Assembly: GCA_947571775.1 (NCBI GenBank)
Contig: CANOZK010000002.1
Location: forward strand, 124,001-188,000
Direction: 5' to 3'
From: an uncultured Lachnospiraceae bacterium
Lineage (GTDB): Bacteria > Bacillota > Clostridia > Lachnospirales > Lachnospiraceae
DNA length: 64,000 bases
How positions within the stretch are numbered: the stretch's first letter is position 1; the number at the start of each line of letters is the position of its first letter. The translations under genes and the position numbers were made by a program. Positions 1 to 9,388 of the stretch are shown here, in pieces. The notes beneath the pieces are model-generated. The model searched no databases and had not been told where the DNA came from. It was given only the letters and a program-made list of their open reading frames with translations.

Positions 1-88
1 TATCACCGCTTACGACGCCTTGAGCGGATTAAAGCCTTTTGACGAATTAATCAAACGCATTGACGCGGGCTGGCCAAAAAACGATTAA
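1..88 (+). CDS. C-terminal end of an unidentified protein (partial)
   Basis: An open frame enters from the left edge at base 2 and stops with TAA at 86-88, giving 28 residues that end in AGWPKND. The stop overlaps the end of secA on the opposite strand, so the two genes converge tail to tail. The visible piece is too short to assign to a family and I do not recognise it. It could be a chance open frame, but the tight convergent junction with secA is typical of real neighbours. Confidence 0.4.
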   Translation, partial: ITAYDALSGLKPFDELIKRIDAGWPKND

Positions 89-2652
89 CCTTTTCGCCCG
101 CAGCACTGTTTGTATTTCTTGCCGCTTCCGCAGGGACAGGGATCGTTGGGGTAAACCTTGGCCGCCTCTCTCTGTTTGGGCTTTTTGGGGCCTTCCTCTT
201 CCTTGTTGGTACTGGTGGCCTGGGCTACCTGCTCCCGCTCTACCTTTTGCTCAATGCGCACATGGTAGAGCAGACGGATGGTATCCTCCTGAATGCTTTC
301 GATCATGGAATTGAACATATCGTAGGCATTCATTTTATATTCTACGACCGGATCACGCTGGCCATATGCCTGCAAGCCGATTCCCTGGCGGAGCTGCTCC
401 ATATCGTCAATGTGATCCATCCACTTGTTGTCGATGACTTTTAGCAGAATCACGCGCTCAAGTTCCCGGATCTGCTCCGCCTCCGGGAATTCTGCCTCCT
501 TCATCTCGTACTTCTTAATGGCCTCCTCTTTCAGCTCATGCTTGAGCTGGTTCTTCTTCATGTCTTTTACCCGCTCGCTGTCCAGAGGCTTTAAGGGAAT
601 AATGGGCAGCATTACCTGGTTGAACTCCCTCACATCCCACTCTTCGGAATTCACATCATCAGAAAAGCACATATCCACGGTATTGTCTATCACATCGGTC
701 ACCATCCGGCAGATGGCGTCTCTCATGCTGTCTCCGTCCAGCACCTTGCGCCGTTCTTTGTAAATGATCTCTCTTTGTTCATTATTTACCTGGTCATAAT
801 CCAGCAGATTTTTACGAATGCCGTAGTTGTTGGACTCAATCTTCATCTGGGCTTTCTCAATGGCGTTGGAAAGCATTTTGTGCTCAATCTGTTCATTTTC
901 CGGCACACCAAGGGATTTGAAAACCCCCATCAGACGTTCAGAACCGAACAGACGCATCAGATCATCTTCCAGAGAAATATAAAACCGAGATTCGCCGATG
1001 TCTCCTTGACGGCCGGAACGCCCGCGAAGCTGATTGTCAATTCGTCGGGACTCGTGACGCTCGGTGCCGATGATCCGCAGTCCACCGGCCTCCCGCGCCA
1101 CGTCGTCCAGCTTAATATCCGTACCACGGCCGGCCATATTCGTGGCAATGGTCACAGCTCCTGCCACGCCCGCCTGGGCTACGATCTCCGCCTCTTTCTC
1201 GTGGAATTTGGCATTTAACACATTGTGGGCAATGCCCTGCCTGCGCAGCATATTGCTCAAAAGCTCGGAAGTCTCAATGGTAATGGTACCCACCAACACC
1301 GGCTGTTGCCGTTCATGGGCTTCCTTGATGGATTCCACCACAGCCTTGAACTTCTCTTCCTGCGTCATATACACGGCGTCGTCCTGATCCACCCTGCGAA
1401 CCGGCTCATTTGTGGGAATCTCCACTACATCCATGCCGTAAATGTCACGGAACTCTTTTTCCTCTGTAAGAGCCGTACCGGTCATCCCCGCTTTCTTTTC
1501 ATATTTGTTAAAGAAATTCTGGAAAGTAATGGTGGCCAGCGTCTTGCTCTCTCGTTTTACCCGCACTTTCTCTTTGGCCTCAATCGCCTGGTGCAGCCCG
1601 TCGGAATAACGCCGCCCCGGCATGATACGTCCGGTAAATTCATCCACAATCAATACTTCATCATCTTTTACCACGTAATCCTGATCCCGGTGCATCAGGT
1701 TATGCGCGCGCAGCGCCAGGATAATATTGTGCTGGATTTCCAGATTTTCCGGGTCGGAAAGGTTTTCGATGGAAAAGAATTTCTCTACTTTTTTTACACC
1801 GTCCTCTGTCAGGGTGACGATCTTATCCTTCTCGTTGACGATAAAATCCCCGGTTTCCTCAATCTCCTCGCCCATCAGCGCCGTCATCTTAGTCATCTCG
1901 CCGCTGGCTTCCCCGCGCTCCAGTTGGCGGGCTAAAATATCGCAGACCTCATAGAGTTTCGTGGATTTTCCGCTCTGACCAGAAATAATCAATGGAGTAC
2001 GCGCCTCATCGATCAGCACGGAGTCCACCTCATCGATGATGGCGTAATACAGATCCCGCTGCACAAGCTGTTCTTTGTAAATTACCATGTTATCCCGCAG
2101 ATAGTCAAATCCCAGCTCATTGTTGGTAATATAGGTAATGTCACAGGCATACTGCTCTCGCCGCTCGTCGCTATCCATGGAATTTAAGACAACGCCCACT
2201 GTCAGTCCAAGGAATTTATGAATCGCCCCCATCCACTCGGCATCACGGGCAGCCAGATAATCGTTGACCGTTACAATGTGCACGCCCCGTCCCTCCAGAG
2301 CATTCAAATACGCCGGGAGTGTAGACACCAGGGTCTTTCCTTCACCGGTTTTCATCTCTGCAATACGTCCCTGATGCAAAATCACGCCGCCGATTAGCTG
2401 CACCCGGTAATGCTCCATATTCAAAACCCGTTTCCCGGCCTCCCGCACCGCCGCATACGCCTCCGGGAGAATGTCATCCAAAGTCTCCCCCTGCGACAGC
2501 CGGTTCTTAAACTCCTGTGTCTTTCCCCTCAAAGCCTCGTCGTCCAACGCCTGCATAGACGGCCTCAAAGATTCTATTTTATCTACAATGCCACGAATCC
2601 GCTTCACTTCATGCTCGCTGTGCGTGCCAAAGATCTTTGTCAAAATACTCAT
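85..2652 (-). CDS. secA: Preprotein translocase ATPase SecA
   Basis: SecA is the motor that pushes unfolded preproteins through the SecYEG channel at the cytoplasmic membrane. The 855-residue product has the DEAD-type motor: Walker A GEGKT near residue 103, the DEVDS Walker B motif near 207, and the helicase-like half with [10 protein letters not shown] and [11 protein letters not shown]. The last 20 residues carry the zinc-binding SEC-C signature [14 protein letters not shown]. The ATG at 2652 is chosen because AGGAG lies 8 bases upstream; an in-frame ATG 7 codons earlier lacks such a site. Length is normal for Firmicute SecA. The gene is monocistronic as far as can be seen, converging with the partial gene at the left edge. 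Confidence 0.98.
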   Translation of the reverse strand: MSILTKIFGTHSEHEVKRIRGIVDKIESLRPSMQALDDEALRGKTQEFKNRLSQGETLDDILPEAYAAVREAGKRVLNMEHYRVQLIGGVILHQGRIAEMKTGEGKTLVSTLPAYLNALEGRGVHIVTVNDYLAARDAEWMGAIHKFLGLTVGVVLNSMDSDERREQYACDITYITNNELGFDYLRDNMVIYKEQLVQRDLYYAIIDEVDSVLIDEARTPLIISGQSGKSTKLYEVCDILARQLERGEASGEMTKMTALMGEEIEETGDFIVNEKDKIVTLTEDGVKKVEKFFSIENLSDPENLEIQHNIILALRAHNLMHRDQDYVVKDDEVLIVDEFTGRIMPGRRYSDGLHQAIEAKEKVRVKRESKTLATITFQNFFNKYEKKAGMTGTALTEEKEFRDIYGMDVVEIPTNEPVRRVDQDDAVYMTQEEKFKAVVESIKEAHERQQPVLVGTITIETSELLSNMLRRQGIAHNVLNAKFHEKEAEIVAQAGVAGAVTIATNMAGRGTDIKLDDVAREAGGLRIIGTERHESRRIDNQLRGRSGRQGDIGESRFYISLEDDLMRLFGSERLMGVFKSLGVPENEQIEHKMLSNAIEKAQMKIESNNYGIRKNLLDYDQVNNEQREIIYKERRKVLDGDSMRDAICRMVTDVIDNTVDMCFSDDVNSEEWDVREFNQVMLPIIPLKPLDSERVKDMKKNQLKHELKEEAIKKYEMKEAEFPEAEQIRELERVILLKVIDNKWMDHIDDMEQLRQGIGLQAYGQRDPVVEYKMNAYDMFNSMIESIQEDTIRLLYHVRIEQKVEREQVAQATSTNKEEEGPKKPKQREAAKVYPNDPCPCGSGKKYKQCCGRKG

Positions 2653-2787
2653 CTGTTTACTCCTGTTCTTCAAACAATCTTATCATCTCAATCATAATAC
2701 TGTCTTCCTATTCTATCACTTTCCAGCCAAAGAAACAATGAACAATTCTTGAACTTATTTAGAATCTTGTAACTCTTTGAAAAAGTC

Positions 2788-2816
2788 TTGCTTTTTCCAG
2801 ACTTTTGGAGTAAGAT
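2788..2816 (+). promoter_or_regulatory. Promoter of tRNA-Ser
   Basis: TTGCTT at 2788-2793 and TAAGAT at 2811-2816 are separated by 17 bases and lie 14 bases before the tRNA. The surrounding 2653-2830 stretch, between the divergent secA and tRNA starts, shows no other gene. Confidence 0.5.
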
Positions 2817-2830
2817 AAAAGTATAAAAAT

Positions 2831-2918
2831 GGAGAGTTATCGAAGTGGTCATAACGAGCTGCACTCGAAATGCAGTTGTCCATTCCTGGGCACGTGGGTT
2901 CGAATCCCACACTCTCCG
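2831..2918 (+). tRNA. tRNA-Ser (anticodon CGA)
   Basis: The acceptor strands GGAGAGT and ACTCTCC pair perfectly, followed by discriminator G at 2918. The anticodon stem CTGCA/TGCAG encloses the loop CTCGAAA, giving anticodon CGA. A long variable arm and the T arm GTGGG-TTCGAAT-CCCAC complete a class II tRNA of 88 nt. CCA is not encoded. A T-rich run follows from 2919 and probably ends transcription. Confidence 0.96.
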
Positions 2919-3069
2919 TTTGTTTTTTCTATCATCTTTTCGTACCTTCTCCTTGATTTTCCCACACCAACTTTAAAATGCCCATAAACCGTAACCTTTA
3001 TTTTTTCGTGTCTCTTATTGATAGAAAGAACCGTTGCCATTTCAGATACATATATGGTACAATTTTCTT

Positions 3070-4041
3070 ATGGAAATAAAAAAAAGATATGTTCTTCTTT
3101 CACTAACCGTAATATTCACAGCGGCGGCCATCATTGCAGCGGCTATCTATCCGAAAAACCGGCAGCATACAAAACCGGCCGCCCATAAACCCCTGAAATT
3201 CGGCGCCACCTATATGACGATGAACAATCCCTATTTTACAGCTTTGAATGAAAGTATCCGGGAGGTAGTGGAGTCGAACGGGGATATCTTGATTACCCGC
3301 GATCCCGCCCAGAATCAGGAGCGGCAGAATGCCCAAATCCAGGAAATGCTGGACGAGGGCGTGGCCGGTATTTTTGTAAATCCGGTGGACTGGGAGGTGA
3401 TCACTCCGGCACTAAAAGCCTGCCAGGAAGCAAAAGTTCCGGTGTTCAACGTAGATACCGATGTACGGGATCAGCAGTATGTGGCCACAACGATCCAGTC
3501 GAATAACTACCAGGCTGGGGTACAGTGCGCTCAGGATATGATGTCCAAGCTGGATTCTGCCCGGATCGTGATTATGAACCATTTCAATATCCGTTCCACC
3601 ACGCAGCGAGTGCAGGGCTTTTTGGACACCATCAAGGAACATCCCCAATACCAGGTTGTAAGAAAGGTGACTACCACCTCGGAGCTGGAAGTTGCCATGG
3701 ACGCTATGAAACAAATTCTGGATACGAACCTGAAATTTGATGTGGTACTAGGCGGAAATGACCCTACGGCGCTGGGGGCGCTGGCCGCACTTCAGATGAA
3801 GCATGTGGAGCCCCGGGTGATGATTTACGGCATAGACGGCTCCCCAGACGGCAAGGCTATGATTCAGCAGGGGTATCTGGAAGGCACCAGCGCGCAGAAG
3901 CCTGTCCGCATGGGTCAGATCAGCGCCAAAGCCGCCTACGATTATCTGGACGGAAAAGAAATTCGGAAACAAATTACAGTAGAAGTAACTTTGATCACCA
4001 GGGAAAACCTGGCAGAATTTGACATTGACGGATGGCAGTAA
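3070..4041 (+). CDS. Periplasmic-binding-protein-like sugar sensor (RbsB/YtfQ type)
   Basis: The 323-residue product has an N-terminal membrane segment (LLSLTVIFTAAAIIAAAIY, after MEIKKRY) and a type I periplasmic binding fold with the sequence NPYF near the ligand site, then EMLDEGVAGIFVNPVD and GGNDPTALGAL, as in ribose- and galactose-binding proteins. It lacks a lipobox cysteine, so it is probably membrane-anchored by its N terminus. It overlaps the histidine kinase by 10 bp and carries no permease partner, which suggests it is the extracellular sensing partner of the kinase rather than an importer subunit, as in XylFII-LytS systems. The start at 3070 is chosen to begin at MEIKK; no clear ribosome binding site precedes it. 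Ligand unknown. Confidence 0.85.
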   Translation: MEIKKRYVLLSLTVIFTAAAIIAAAIYPKNRQHTKPAAHKPLKFGATYMTMNNPYFTALNESIREVVESNGDILITRDPAQNQERQNAQIQEMLDEGVAGIFVNPVDWEVITPALKACQEAKVPVFNVDTDVRDQQYVATTIQSNNYQAGVQCAQDMMSKLDSARIVIMNHFNIRSTTQRVQGFLDTIKEHPQYQVVRKVTTTSELEVAMDAMKQILDTNLKFDVVLGGNDPTALGALAALQMKHVEPRVMIYGIDGSPDGKAMIQQGYLEGTSAQKPVRMGQISAKAAYDYLDGKEIRKQITVEVTLITRENLAEFDIDGWQ

Positions 4042-5372
4042 CTATGAATATAAAACGGATCGAAATTCCTCTAGTAAAATATTTGATGCTGTTTTTAAAC
4101 TGGGGGATGGTATTGGCGGTGACTGGATTGATCCTGGTGACTACCAACAACATCAGGGATTCTTACATCGCCAGGGATTTCCTCGACAGAGCAGAAGCCG
4201 TTCCCTGGAAGCCGGGGGCTATTTTCGGGATATGCGTGGTGCTGATGGGTATCTTGACTCTCTCCTTTGTGCTGCGGGAAATCATCCAGTTTAAGGACAG
4301 TCGGGCGGAAGCGGGTTCGCTGGCGCTTGATTTTGCCGTCAGCATCGGGATTGTCTGTCTGCTGAATTTTAATTATAACGGCATTTTGCTATGGGTATTT
4401 GCCAATGTGATCTTTCATACCAAGAACAGCTCCGGTCAGTTTTTATTTATGCTGCTGGCCGTGCTGAGCTTTGTGGGGACAGACTATGGATTGGTTTCCA
4501 TCAATTATCCCCTTTACAGCATCCAGGATTACATCAGCTACTACAACGCTGGTCAGCAGTCGTACATCCTGGGCATTTACAACCTGCTCACCTCCTTAAA
4601 TATGGTTATCTTTATCATCTTCTGCGTACTTGTAATCCAGGAGCAGCGGGGAACCATCCAGGAGGTCAACGAATTATACGGTAAACTCTCTGTGGCAAAC
4701 GAAGAGCTTCAGCAAGCAAATATCCAGCTTCAGAAATATGCAGTGATGAAAGAAAAGATGGGTCAGACGAAAGAACGAAACCGGCTGGCCAGGGAAATCC
4801 ACGACACACTGGGACACACCCTGACCGGAATTTCCGCCGGAATCGACGCCTGTCTTGCCACCATCGACATTGCCCCGGATAAAACCAAAAGCCAGTTAGA
4901 AGTGATTTCAGGAGTAACCAGAGAGGGAATCCAGGAAATTCGCCGTTCGGTAAACCGGCTGCGCCCCGACGCTCTAGAGCGGCTCAGCCTAGAATACGCC
5001 ATCCAGAAAATGGTCGAGGATACCAACGCCCTGACCAATACCCAAATCTTTTTTGACTGCCAGGTGCAGTCGCTGCATTTTTGTGAAGACGAGGAAAACG
5101 CCATTTACCGGGTAATCCAAGAAAGTGTGACCAACGCCATACGCCACGGACAGGCTTCCCGAATTGATATCCAGATGAAACGCCGGGACGGCGATATTCT
5201 CCTGACCATACAGGACAACGGCAAGGGATGTGAGAAAATGAATCCCGGCTTTGGCCTGGAACACATTCGGGAACGCATTGCCCTGCTCAATGGCACAGTC
5301 GTTTTTGATGGCACCCATGGTTTTCTGGTGGATGCCATCATTCCAATCAGATGGGGTGAAGAATATGATTAA
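4032..5372 (+). CDS. Sensor histidine kinase (NarL-type, HisKA_3)
   Basis: A membrane histidine kinase of up to 446 residues. About five hydrophobic segments lie between residues 18 and 202, followed by a coiled coil (about 205-245). The phosphoacceptor motif REIHDTLGHT places the histidine at residue 257, the arrangement of the NarX/DesK kinase group, and a HATPase domain follows with DNGKGCEKMNPGFGLEHI. It overlaps the preceding binding protein by 10 bp and the response regulator by 8 bp, so the three are translated together. The alternative ATG at 4044 would remove four residues; neither start has a strong Shine-Dalgarno sequence, consistent with translational coupling. Confidence 0.92.
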   Translation: MAVTMNIKRIEIPLVKYLMLFLNWGMVLAVTGLILVTTNNIRDSYIARDFLDRAEAVPWKPGAIFGICVVLMGILTLSFVLREIIQFKDSRAEAGSLALDFAVSIGIVCLLNFNYNGILLWVFANVIFHTKNSSGQFLFMLLAVLSFVGTDYGLVSINYPLYSIQDYISYYNAGQQSYILGIYNLLTSLNMVIFIIFCVLVIQEQRGTIQEVNELYGKLSVANEELQQANIQLQKYAVMKEKMGQTKERNRLAREIHDTLGHTLTGISAGIDACLATIDIAPDKTKSQLEVISGVTREGIQEIRRSVNRLRPDALERLSLEYAIQKMVEDTNALTNTQIFFDCQVQSLHFCEDEENAIYRVIQESVTNAIRHGQASRIDIQMKRRDGDILLTIQDNGKGCEKMNPGFGLEHIRERIALLNGTVVFDGTHGFLVDAIIPIRWGEEYD

Positions 5373-6036
5373 AGTATTGATTGCAGATGACCAGGAATTG
5401 ATCCGCCAGAGTCTGCAAATTGTTTTGGACAGCAGAGAAAACCTGCACGTTACAGACGCAGTGGCAAACGGGCAGGAGGTGATCGGCAGTGTGCGCCGTG
5501 AGAAACCCGACGTAATCCTGATGGATATCCGTATGCCCAAAATGGATGGGGTACAGTGTACAAAGATTATCAAAGATCAGCGCCCCGACATCAAGATCAT
5601 CATCCTGACAACGTTTGACGATGACGAGTATGTCTACAATGCTTTGAAATACGGCGCCAGCGGCTATCTCCTAAAGGGCGTATCCATGGACGGGCTGGCG
5701 GAAGCCATCGAGACGGTTTACAGCGGCAGGGCCATGATCAACCCGGACATCGCCACAAAAGTCCTCCGGCTTTTTTCCCAGATGGCCCGAACCGATTACT
5801 CTATCCCTATCAGTGATAAGCAGATAGACGCCCTGACCAAAACAGAATGGAAAATTATCGCCCAAGTGGAACAGGGCGCTTCCAATCGGGAGATCGCAGA
5901 AGCTTTGAGCCTTTCCGATGGGACAGTGCGCAATTATTTAAGCGCCATTCTCAATAAACTGGACTTGCGCGATCGGACACAGTTGGCCATCTGGGCTGTC
6001 CAAATCCAGGCCGGAAAACATCTGGATCATATTTGA
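5365..6036 (+). CDS. LuxR/NarL-family response regulator
   Basis: The 223-residue regulator has a receiver domain with the acidic pair D8-D9 and phosphoacceptor D54 (LMDIRMPKMDG), and a C-terminal LuxR helix-turn-helix (EWKIIAQVEQGASNREIAEA, then LSLSDGTVRNYLSAILNKL). It is the cognate partner of the kinase that it overlaps by 8 bp. GGGGTGAAG before the ATG at 5365 serves as ribosome binding site; a longer open frame upstream is only the shadow of the kinase. Targets are not known; the downstream solute-binding protein is a likely one by position. Confidence 0.93.
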   Translation: MIKVLIADDQELIRQSLQIVLDSRENLHVTDAVANGQEVIGSVRREKPDVILMDIRMPKMDGVQCTKIIKDQRPDIKIIILTTFDDDEYVYNALKYGASGYLLKGVSMDGLAEAIETVYSGRAMINPDIATKVLRLFSQMARTDYSIPISDKQIDALTKTEWKIIAQVEQGASNREIAEALSLSDGTVRNYLSAILNKLDLRDRTQLAIWAVQIQAGKHLDHI

Positions 6037-6063
6037 TTACCGAAACAAAAAGGGAGGGAAATT

Positions 6064-7374
6064 GTGAATTGGAAAAAATGGCGGATCGCCGTAGCTGTTC
6101 TTCTGTTTGCAGGCATTTGTCTGACTGCTGCATTCTTCCGCTCAGACCGTGATACGATTCTGGAGTTCGGCATGTTCGCCGGGAGCAACTGGGATGTGGC
6201 CAATGCAGACAGCTGTATCATCATCGATAAAGCGATTAAAAAATTTGAGAAAACGCATCCAGGCGTGCGCATCCACTATTACAGCGGTATTCCCAAAAAC
6301 GATTACTCCGAATGGCTGGCGAGAAAAATCTTAAGCGGAGAGACGCCGGATGTATTTATGATACTCTCCAATGATTTTGACAAGTTGGCCTCCCTGGGGT
6401 TACTCGCCAGCCTGGACGACCGAATGAGTCAAGATGAAGACTTCCATAAATCCGCGTTTTTCCAGACGGCTCTGGCCTCTGGGCGGCAAAATGGCCAGCA
6501 ATACGCCCTGCCCTATGAGACGGTGCCGGCCCTAATGTTTGTAAACAAAACACTTCTGAATCAGGAAGGATTCGGCGTGCCGGACAATAACTGGGACTGG
6601 GACTGGCTACTGCGCATCTGCAAAAGAATTACCAAGGATACGGACGGCGACGGCAGGGTAGATCAATTCGGCACCTACAATTATGGATGGATGGAGGCCG
6701 TCTATTCCAACGGCGGAAAGCTGTTTGACGAGAACGGAACGGAATGTTATATCCACTCCGAGCAGGTGGCGCAGGCAGTTCGATACATCCATGAGCTGAG
6801 CGATCTAAATCAGGGACAAAAAGTAACTCAAGAAGATTTTGACCGGGGACACGTAGCCTTTATGCCATTATCCTTTGCAGAATACCGCACTTACAAGACC
6901 TATCCCTATAAAATCAAAAAATACACCACCTTCCAATGGGACTGCATCACCCTGCCCGCCGGGCCGCAGGGAGATAATATTTCCATTGTAGACAGCCTTC
7001 TGATCGGAATCAGCCGCCGTAGCTGCCAGAAACAACTGGCCTGGGAATTTTTAAAAACGCTCACCTGCGACGAAGAAATCCAGATGGAAATCTTCCGTCA
7101 TTCCCAGGGAGCTTCCGTCTTAAAAGCCGTGACAAGCTCCCGACAGGCAGAGGAGATTCTAAGACAGGATATGGAGGCCAGCGACCGGGTGATTGATCAC
7201 ACGCTGCTAAATACAGTAATTGAGAACGGAATAGAGATACCAAGATTCGCCAGATACGGGGAAGCCCTTGCCCTGGCCGAGAGTGAGATTTCAAAAATTT
7301 ATGAAGAGGAAAAGAACATCGACAGTTCTCTAAAAATCGCGCGCCAGACCATCAACCATTTTTTGGCACAGTGA
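6064..7374 (+). CDS. Family 1 extracellular solute-binding protein
   Basis: A 436-residue protein of the MalE/UgpB solute-binding class, with the typical blocks GETPDVFMIL, ALPYETVPALMFVNKTLL and the C-terminal half ending in a helical tail. It starts with GTG at 6064 behind GGGAGGG. The N terminus holds a hydrophobic segment (IAVAVLLFAGICLTAAFF) where a cysteine is present but the lipobox positions are wrong (AGIC), so I read it as an uncleaved anchor or ordinary signal. It is 27 bp downstream of the response regulator and there are no permease or ATPase genes nearby, which is unusual for an importer subunit. It may have a sensing role or share a distant permease. Confidence 0.85.
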   Translation: MNWKKWRIAVAVLLFAGICLTAAFFRSDRDTILEFGMFAGSNWDVANADSCIIIDKAIKKFEKTHPGVRIHYYSGIPKNDYSEWLARKILSGETPDVFMILSNDFDKLASLGLLASLDDRMSQDEDFHKSAFFQTALASGRQNGQQYALPYETVPALMFVNKTLLNQEGFGVPDNNWDWDWLLRICKRITKDTDGDGRVDQFGTYNYGWMEAVYSNGGKLFDENGTECYIHSEQVAQAVRYIHELSDLNQGQKVTQEDFDRGHVAFMPLSFAEYRTYKTYPYKIKKYTTFQWDCITLPAGPQGDNISIVDSLLIGISRRSCQKQLAWEFLKTLTCDEEIQMEIFRHSQGASVLKAVTSSRQAEEILRQDMEASDRVIDHTLLNTVIENGIEIPRFARYGEALALAESEISKIYEEEKNIDSSLKIARQTINHFLAQ

Positions 7375-7412
7375 AAAGAAAGCATAGGAATGAAGGAGGA
7401 AACACATTTTAG

Positions 7413-7829
7413 ATGATAAAACCATGCAAAGATAAAAAAAGTCTCTGCCTAATCGCAACCGTGCTGGTGATTCTTCTTCTGGCCGCGGCTGCCCTGGGAA
7501 TACAGCTTCACCGCGCGTCCCAGGGGGAAACAGCCGCCAAAACGGCGGTTATTTACCAGGACGGGGAGCCGATCCGCCGGATTCCTCTGCTTCCAGGAAC
7601 AACCGACACCTTTACAATCGAAAGCAGCGGGGACAACGCTGGATTCAATACGCTCCAGATCGCAGACGGAAAAATCGGCATCTCAGACGCCGACTGCCCA
7701 GACAAACTCTGTGTAAAAATGGGTATGATTTCGTCCGCCGCCTACCCCATTAGCTGCCTTCCTCATAAACTAGTTATACAAATCGAAGACACCAAGGAGG
7801 AACCGCCCGTTGACGCCCTTACCCAATAA
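7413..7829 (+). CDS. NusG domain II-containing membrane-anchored protein
   Basis: The 138-residue protein has an N-terminal membrane segment (LIATVLVILLLAAAALGIQL) followed by a single NusG-II-type beta domain with the pattern DADCPDKLCVKMG and ISCLPHKLVI. Despite the family name it is extracytoplasmic and is not a transcription factor; the biochemical role is unknown. AGGAGG lies 13 bases before the ATG, longer than usual, and an in-frame stop directly precedes the ATG, so no earlier start exists in this frame. It overlaps the next gene by 20 bp. NusG-II proteins next to Gx transporters are a common pair in Firmicutes. Confidence 0.85.
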   Translation: MIKPCKDKKSLCLIATVLVILLLAAAALGIQLHRASQGETAAKTAVIYQDGEPIRRIPLLPGTTDTFTIESSGDNAGFNTLQIADGKIGISDADCPDKLCVKMGMISSAAYPISCLPHKLVIQIEDTKEEPPVDALTQ

Positions 7830-8349
7830 AGACCCCAAAAAAGTAAATATCAAAAAATTAACCCTGCTGGCTGTATACACCACCATCGCGCTGACGATTT
7901 TTACAGCAGAATCTTTCCTGCCGCCCCTTGCGCCCCTTCCTGGAATCAAACTTGGACTTTCCAACATTGTGACCTTATGGCTCCTGATGCATACGAAAGC
8001 CAGAGATGCGCTGTTGGTGCTGCTGATGCGGATTCTTTTGGCCTCTTTTTTCGCCGGGCAGATGGTTTCTCTGCTGTACAGCCTCGCCGGAGGGCTGCTT
8101 TGCTTCGCAGTCATGGCTCTGTTGTTTTGGCTTCTAGGCGATAAATACATCGTCTTTGTCAGTATCTTCGGGGCCTTGGCTCACAATCTGGGGCAGATTG
8201 CCATTGCCATTTTTGTCACCGAGTTACCCTCGATGTTGGCGTATCTTCCCGTACTTGCCATCAGCGGCATTCTCACCGGAACTTTCACCGGATTGTGCGC
8301 GTTCTACCTGAAACGCCATCTTCCGCCCAAGACGGCCTGGCCGCTGTGA
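7810..8349 (+). CDS. Gx transporter family membrane protein (heptaprenyl diphosphate synthase component I-like)
   Basis: A 179-residue, very hydrophobic protein with about five to six membrane segments. The blocks PLPGIKLGLSNIVTL and the Gly-rich segments match the Hpre_diP_synt_I / Gx transporter family, whose members resemble small substrate-binding transporter subunits. The start is TTG at 7810, preceded by AAGGAGG with good spacing, inside the end of the NusG-II gene. Overlap and spacing show the two genes form one transcription unit. The substrate cannot be read from the sequence. Confidence 0.8.
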   Translation: MTPLPNKDPKKVNIKKLTLLAVYTTIALTIFTAESFLPPLAPLPGIKLGLSNIVTLWLLMHTKARDALLVLLMRILLASFFAGQMVSLLYSLAGGLLCFAVMALLFWLLGDKYIVFVSIFGALAHNLGQIAIAIFVTELPSMLAYLPVLAISGILTGTFTGLCAFYLKRHLPPKTAWPL

Positions 8350-8371
8350 CTTCTGTTTTATCTGGCGTACT

Positions 8372-9379
8372 TCAAATACGTTCCAAAAAAGCAAAAACGG
8401 TATCGTAATAGGCGTCCGGGTCCACGTAATTAGACAGCCCATGGCCGGCTCCCGGCACGGTCAAAAGTTCCTTAGGTCCGGCCGCCTGTTCATACAATTC
8501 ACGAGCCATAGACGCCGGAACGAAATCATCCGCTTCTCCGTGGATAAACAAAATGGGCACACGGCTTTTCGCCACCTGATCGAGCACAGAAGCTTTCTGT
8601 AAGCTGTAACCTCCCCGGATTTGAAAAATCCAGTTCGTCTCATACAGAATGGGAAACGGGCCGATTCCATACCAGTCTTTTAATTTTGTTGCAAAAATAT
8701 CCCACACGCTGCTGTACGCACAATCCGATATCACTGCTTTTACCTGATCCGGCAGTTCTTCCCCAGCGGTCATCAAGGCGGCGGCGCCTCCCATGGACTG
8801 TCCATGAAGCACAATCTCCGCCCGGCTGTCCTGCTCCACAATGTAATCAATCCATTGCAGAATATCCAATCGATCTGTCCAGCCCATGCCGATGAAATCG
8901 CCTTCACTTTCCCCATGACAACGCAGATCTGGGGCCAACACCCAGTAGCCCCGCTGCGCATATTCTGCGCCTATGTATTCCATCTCCTCTTTTTTTCCGG
9001 TATAGCCGTAACCATGGAGCAGCAACGCCCAACGATGCTGTTTGGTATCCCCGGAATAGACATTGGCTTTGAGCTTATATCCGTCCCCAGAAACCAGGGA
9101 TACCGTCTCCAGCTTCACCTCCGTCAGCCAGGCCTCTTTCTTCTCATAGGCGGCTACTATATTTCGCTGTGTTTCGCTGTTGACCACATAGGAAGCCTCC
9201 ACGTCCGCCTCCACACTGGCATAGGCATCGTTATCCCAGATGCTCTCCTTTGGCCGGCAAAGGGCCATATCAATCAGAAGATTTCCCAACCAGACGGTCA
9301 CCGCCGCTGCCGTAAGCAGCACGGCGGCCAGCAGACACGCAATGATTTTTTTCCATTTTCTTCCTTTGTGTTTGGTCAT
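8372..9379 (-). CDS. Alpha/beta hydrolase, membrane anchored
   Basis: The 335-residue product begins with a short basic stretch and one hydrophobic segment (about residues 12-40), then an alpha/beta hydrolase domain of the serine aminopeptidase S33 / BAAT type. The nucleophile elbow GQSMGG places the catalytic serine at residue 195; HGEADDFVP holds the acid region and GAGHGL the histidine near 313. The active domain is predicted outside the cell. It starts with ATG after TAGGAGC, 9 bp downstream of the ABC permease, so it is the third gene of the BceAB-like operon. Substrate unknown. Confidence 0.85.
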   Translation of the reverse strand: MTKHKGRKWKKIIACLLAAVLLTAAAVTVWLGNLLIDMALCRPKESIWDNDAYASVEADVEASYVVNSETQRNIVAAYEKKEAWLTEVKLETVSLVSGDGYKLKANVYSGDTKQHRWALLLHGYGYTGKKEEMEYIGAEYAQRGYWVLAPDLRCHGESEGDFIGMGWTDRLDILQWIDYIVEQDSRAEIVLHGQSMGGAAALMTAGEELPDQVKAVISDCAYSSVWDIFATKLKDWYGIGPFPILYETNWIFQIRGGYSLQKASVLDQVAKSRVPILFIHGEADDFVPASMARELYEQAAGPKELLTVPGAGHGLSNYVDPDAYYDTVFAFLERI

Positions 9380-9388
9380 CTTTTGCTC

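Noticed and set aside
2653..2673. Longer SecA start seven codons upstream
   Set aside because: The ribosome binding site AGGAG lies between this ATG and the one at 2652, and the extra residues do not belong to the family N terminus.
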